Assembly (NCBI GenBank): GCA_023445955.1 | Contig: JAEXJH010000002.1 | Coordinates: forward strand, 1 to 9,109 | Origin: Pseudomonadota bacterium | Lineage (GTDB): Bacteria; Pseudomonadota; Alphaproteobacteria; Caulobacterales; Caulobacteraceae | Direction: 5' to 3' | DNA: 9,109 nucleotides | In this document: positions 5,811 to 9,109 of the stretch, piece by piece | Numbering within the stretch: position 1 is the first letter of the stretch | Layout: each line of letters starts with the position of its first letter | The notes under the pieces: model-generated | What the model was told of the DNA's origin: nothing | The model's input: the letters and a program-made list of their open reading frames with translations, nothing else | Databases searched by the model: none | Program-made: the position numbers and the translations under genes

Positions 5811-7679
5811 ATGGGGAACGGATTGCCGCGTCGGCACGTGCTGGGCCTGTCGGCGGCCGCGATGCTGGCGCCCGCGACCGCGCAAGGCGCCAAGGCTGTC
5901 GGCGCGGGGCTCGAGCCCTACAATACGCTGCTGAAGACCTGGTGCGACGGCCTGCTGGACCGCCAGGTGCGGGACGCGGGCGAGGGTGACGGCGCCTTCC
6001 TGTGCCCGGGCTGCGGCATGGTCCACGGTCGGATAGGCGACGCCGTCTATCCGCTGCTGCGCATGGCGCGGACCAGCGGCGACGACCGCTATGTCCGCGC
6101 GGCGATCGCGGCCCACGGCTGGAGCGAACGCAACGTCACCCGGCCCGACGGAAGCTGGGTCAACGACGTCTTCCTCAACGACTGGAAGGGCATCACGGTC
6201 TTCCGCTGCATCGCGCTATCGGAGAGCCTGCTGCATCATGGCGACCTGCTGGACCGCGCCACCCGCGAGGCCTGGCGCGCGCGGCTGGAGAAGGCCTTCG
6301 TCTTCCTCGACGGCTTCATGACCCTGGAGACCGGCAACATCAACTACCCGGTCACGACGGGCTACGCGCTGTCGCTGGGCGCGGAGGTGTTCGGGCGTGA
6401 GGCCTATGCGGCCAAGGCGCGGACCTTCGTCCACGCCGCGCTGGACTACTTCACCCCCAACGGCTTGCTGTTCGGCGAGGGCCATCCCCAGCGCGGTCGC
6501 ACGGCCAAGGGCCGACCGCCTGTCGACCTCGGCTACAATGTCGAGGAGTCCCTTCCGGCCCTGGCCATGTACGCCCTGCGAACGAGCGACCAGGCGGTGA
6601 TGGACCAGGTGGTCGCCAGCCTGCGCGCCCACATGGAATTCATGCTGCCCGACGGCGCCTGGGACAACAGCTGGGGCACGCGGAACTTCAAGTGGACCTG
6701 GTGGGGCAGCCGCACCAGCGACGGCTGCCATACGGCCTATCGCGTGCTGGCCGACAGGGACCCGCGCTTCGCCGAGGTCTCGGCCCGCAACCTGGCCCTG
6801 ATGGCCGCCTGCACCCATGACGGCCTGTTGCATGGCGGGCCGGACTACCGCGCCGCCGGCTACCGGCCGTGCATCCATCACACCTTCAGCCACGCGGCCT
6901 CGTTGGCGGCTGTCATCGACCTGGCCAAGCCTGGGGCGGCGGCGCGGACGGCGCTGCCGCGCGACAAGCCCTACGGCCTTAAGAGCTTCCCGGAGATCGG
7001 CGCGCACTTGGCTTCGGTCGGGCCGTGGCGGGCGACTTTCACCGACTATGACTTCGACTACCTGGCGCCGGCCGGCGGCGGTCACGCCTCCGGCGGGGCG
7101 ATCTCGCTGCTTTATCACCAAGCCCTGGGTCCCGTGCTGGCGTCCAGCATGACCCGCTATAAGGCCGTCGAGATCAGCAACCAGCAGGCTCCGATCGACG
7201 TCGCCAATCACCAGGTCCTGACCCCGCGCATCGAAGTGGTCGACGGCAAGGACGTCTTCACGAACATCGCCGACCTGACCGCGACGTTCGAGGTGTCCGG
7301 CGGCGCCGACGCCGTAAGGACCACGGCCAGCGGCAGGCTGGTGACGCCGGAGGGCAGGGGCGCGGTCGCCTACGTCCTGACCCATGCCCTGACGCCGGCG
7401 GGCCTGACCCTGAAAGCGCAGGTCAGCGGGCTACCGCCGGGCAAGACCGCGCGGTTGGTGCTGCCGGTGATCGCCCGCGCCGACCAGGCGGTGGAGCAGA
7501 AGGACGCCCGCACGATCAGCATCGCCAAGGCCGGCGGCCGGATCATGGTCACGGCCGACGCCGACTTCGCCCTCGCGCCCTCCCAGCGCGTCTTCAACCT
7601 CGTGCCCGGCCTGCAGGCCGCGCCGCTGGCGATCGCACTGGCCGAAGGTCAGCCGGTCAGCGTGACGATCACCGCTTAG
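5811..7679 (+). CDS. Tat-exported putative glycan-active enzyme (alpha/alpha toroid + beta-sandwich)
   Basis: The product has 622 residues. Its N-terminus has a twin-arginine signal (PRRHVLGL, R7-R8), a short hydrophobic stretch and a likely cleavage site after ATA (residues 22-24), so it is probably periplasmic or secreted. Residues from about 35 to 380 are helical with repeated aromatic-rich segments: NINYP (176-180), FGEGHPQRG (221-229), DLGYNVEES (239-247), WDNSWGTRNFKWTWWGSR (284-301) and IHHTFSHA (355-362). The last 220 residues look beta-rich. This order resembles heparinase II/III-like and chondroitin-lyase-like polysaccharide lyases, and also some alpha/alpha-barrel glycosidases; the class, substrate and catalytic residues cannot be fixed by eye. 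A small C65-x2-C68-x3-H72 cluster (CPGCGMVHGR) could bind metal. The ATG at 5811 has a good GGGGAGG site 7 nt upstream. The gene is divergent from the signalling operon, and its 3' end overlaps the convergent kinase gene by 11 bp. Confidence 0.85.
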   Translation: MGNGLPRRHVLGLSAAAMLAPATAQGAKAVGAGLEPYNTLLKTWCDGLLDRQVRDAGEGDGAFLCPGCGMVHGRIGDAVYPLLRMARTSGDDRYVRAAIAAHGWSERNVTRPDGSWVNDVFLNDWKGITVFRCIALSESLLHHGDLLDRATREAWRARLEKAFVFLDGFMTLETGNINYPVTTGYALSLGAEVFGREAYAAKARTFVHAALDYFTPNGLLFGEGHPQRGRTAKGRPPVDLGYNVEESLPALAMYALRTSDQAVMDQVVASLRAHMEFMLPDGAWDNSWGTRNFKWTWWGSRTSDGCHTAYRVLADRDPRFAEVSARNLALMAACTHDGLLHGGPDYRAAGYRPCIHHTFSHAASLAAVIDLAKPGAAARTALPRDKPYGLKSFPEIGAHLASVGPWRATFTDYDFDYLAPAGGGHASGGAISLLYHQALGPVLASSMTRYKAVEISNQQAPIDVANHQVLTPRIEVVDGKDVFTNIADLTATFEVSGGADAVRTTASGRLVTPEGRGAVAYVLTHALTPAGLTLKAQVSGLPPGKTARLVLPVIARADQAVEQKDARTISIAKAGGRIMVTADADFALAPSQRVFNLVPGLQAAPLAIALAEGQPVSVTITA

Positions 7680-9109
7680 GCGCGCGCAACCAGGCTAGCC
7701 AACTACGTTCCCCGTAAGCCTGGCGCGGCGGGATGGTCAGTTCAATCCGCGTGCCGCCGCTGCTCTCGACCCGCAGGTCGCCGTTCAGGCGCTGGGCGCG
7801 CTCGCGCATGCCGACGACGCCATAGTGGCCGGCCTGTTCGGCGCGGGCCAGGCGGCCGTCCGCGATGCCGACGCCGTCGTCCTGCACCACCAGGCGGAAG
7901 GCCGAGGGCTCGAAGGCGATCTCGACGTTGACCAGATTGCCGCCGGAGTGACGCACGGCGTTGCGGATGGCTTCGGAGCCGATCTGGGTGACCTCGTCCA
8001 GCGCAGAGGCCGTCAGCTGGCGGGTTTCGCCCAGCGTGGTCACCCGCAGCTCCGGCTTGGCGGTGGCGCCGGTGAAGTCGGCGGCGACGCTGAGGCGCTG
8101 GGCCAGGTCGTCGCTGGAGCGGGCGGTTCGCAGGTCCATGATCCGTTCGCGGCTCTCGACCACCACCTGCTCGGCGCGGTCGATGGCCTCGGCGACCTGG
8201 CTTCGCGCGGCGGCGTCGGGCAGGGTCTGGCTCAGGGTGTGGAACTTCAGCACCAGGGCCTGGACGTTTTGCAGCAGGGTGTCGTGCAGCTCGCGGGCGA
8301 TGCGCTCGCGCTCGGCCATACGCTCCTCGCACTGCTGGGTGATGCGGCGAGCCGTCAGGCGATGGCGCAGGTAGAAGGCCCCGCCGCCCAGCACCAGCAG
8401 GCCCAGGACGAGCAGCGCCAGGAAGGCGCGGGACTGCACGAAGGTCGGCGGGATGACAAAGTCCAGCGTCGCGCCGTCGCGGTTCCAGACCCCGTCGTTG
8501 TTGGCGGCGATCACCGAGAAGCGATACCGCCCCGGCGACAGGCGCGTGTAGAAGGCCTGGTGGCGCGAGCCTGGATCAACCCAGTCGCCGTCGACGCCCC
8601 ATAGCCGATAGCGCACCCGCACGCGGTCCGGAACCACCAGGCTGGGCGCGGCGAAGTCGATGCGCAGGTCGCGGATAGCGCTCGCCAGCCGCATGCCCTG
8701 CTGGGCCGGCAGCAGGACGTTGTTGGCCGTCACACTGGTGATGCTGACGGTGGGCGGCACGGGATTGTGCGACAGGTCGGCGGGATCGACGAAGGCCACG
8801 GCCCGGTTGGTCAGCAGCCAGACGCGGTGCGCGTTGTCCGCCACCACGGTGCGGTGACAGCAGTGCTGCTGGGGCGCGCCGGGCAGGCCGTCGCGATAGT
8901 CGAACCGTTTCAGCTCGACGGGCGCGGTGGGGGCGGCGAAGGCCTTGTCCAGCGCCTCGGTCGTGATCCGCGACACCCCCCGGATCGTGCCCAGCCAGAC
9001 GCCGCCCAGGCCGTCCAGCGCCAGGCCCGAGACCAGGCTGAGGGCGGGGTGGCGGTCGACGGTCAGGGACTGGAAGCGGTCGCCCGCCAGCCGGGCGACG
9101 CCACGCTCG
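7669..9109 (-). CDS. Propeller-type sensor histidine kinase (Y_Y_Y, HisKA_3, HATPase_c), 5' end outside window
   Basis: The frame stays open to the window edge, so the N-terminus is missing and 479 codons are seen. The GTG at 8976 is internal: upstream codons encode regulator-propeller blades (RLAGDRFQSL, then LDGLGGVWLGTIRGVSRI). Next come a Y_Y_Y-like beta domain (RYRLWGVDGDWVDPG ... LSPGRYRFSVIAANNDGVWN, about 8475-8620), one transmembrane helix (about 8370-8432), a HisKA_3 dimerisation domain with RIARELHDTLLQN (His codon 8286-8284) and an ATPase with N box EAIRNAVRHS, G1 DDGVGI and G2 GHYGVVGMRERA. The protein is a periplasmic sensor with a cytoplasmic NarL/DegS-type kinase. Kinases of this class normally pair with NarL-type regulators; no obvious cognate lies in the window, so the partner is probably beyond base 9109. 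The gene converges on, and overlaps, the enzyme gene. Confidence 0.93.
   Translation of the reverse strand, partial: ERGVARLAGDRFQSLTVDRHPALSLVSGLALDGLGGVWLGTIRGVSRITTEALDKAFAAPTAPVELKRFDYRDGLPGAPQQHCCHRTVVADNAHRVWLLTNRAVAFVDPADLSHNPVPPTVSITSVTANNVLLPAQQGMRLASAIRDLRIDFAAPSLVVPDRVRVRYRLWGVDGDWVDPGSRHQAFYTRLSPGRYRFSVIAANNDGVWNRDGATLDFVIPPTFVQSRAFLALLVLGLLVLGGGAFYLRHRLTARRITQQCEERMAERERIARELHDTLLQNVQALVLKFHTLSQTLPDAAARSQVAEAIDRAEQVVVESRERIMDLRTARSSDDLAQRLSVAADFTGATAKPELRVTTLGETRQLTASALDEVTQIGSEAIRNAVRHSGGNLVNVEIAFEPSAFRLVVQDDGVGIADGRLARAEQAGHYGVVGMRERAQRLNGDLRVESSGGTRIELTIPPRQAYGERSWLAWLRAPKR

Noticed and set aside
6216..7385. Minus-strand open frame of 389 codons inside the enzyme gene
   Set aside because: It has no recognisable domain, low-complexity composition and lies opposite a protein with a clear Tat signal and ordered motifs.
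1..9109. CRISPR arrays, tRNA/rRNA genes, insertion sequences, attachment sites
   Set aside because: No periodic repeats, tRNA cloverleaf-like segments, transposase coding or terminal repeats were seen on either strand.

Overview
The window is very GC-rich, tightly packed bacterial DNA with strong G/C bias at third codon positions. Its FixL/FixJ-type two-component genes, Tat-exported enzyme and codon usage suggest an alphaproteobacterium, most likely Caulobacter or a relative (inference from style only; no marker gene is present).

Layout: (1) Plus strand, 1-1395: the 3' end of a histidine kinase, then 4 nt later a FixJ-family response regulator. (2) Plus strand, 1520-2002: a single receiver domain broken by an in-frame TAA at 1883-1885. 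(3) Minus strand, 5584 down to 2631: a three-gene operon in the order stand-alone receiver, FixJ-family regulator, membrane PAS histidine kinase. (4) Minus strand, 2514-1999, just beyond that operon: a short AraC-type regulator whose stop codon shares a CTAG with the intended stop of the broken receiver. (5) Plus strand, 5811-7679: a Tat-exported protein that looks like an alpha/alpha-toroid plus beta-sandwich glycan-active enzyme, divergent from the signalling operon. (6) Minus strand, 9109-7669: the 3' part of a propeller/Y_Y_Y-type sensor kinase of the HisKA_3 class, convergent with the enzyme gene and overlapping it by 11 bp.

The window therefore holds two paralogous FixL/FixJ-like kinase-regulator pairs with a nearly identical DNA-recognition helix, two stand-alone receivers (one broken), an AraC-type regulator and a third kinase of another class. 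The most notable non-coding signal is a TACC/GGTA motif. It is a perfect 18-bp palindrome at 1405-1422, nearly repeated at 5674-5689, and partly repeated at 2611-2619. All three lie in intergenic regions that should hold promoters: for the broken receiver, for the divergent operon/enzyme pair and for the AraC gene. The simplest model is that one or both FixJ-like regulators bind these sites and tie the whole locus, including the exported enzyme, into one regulon. That model is inference.
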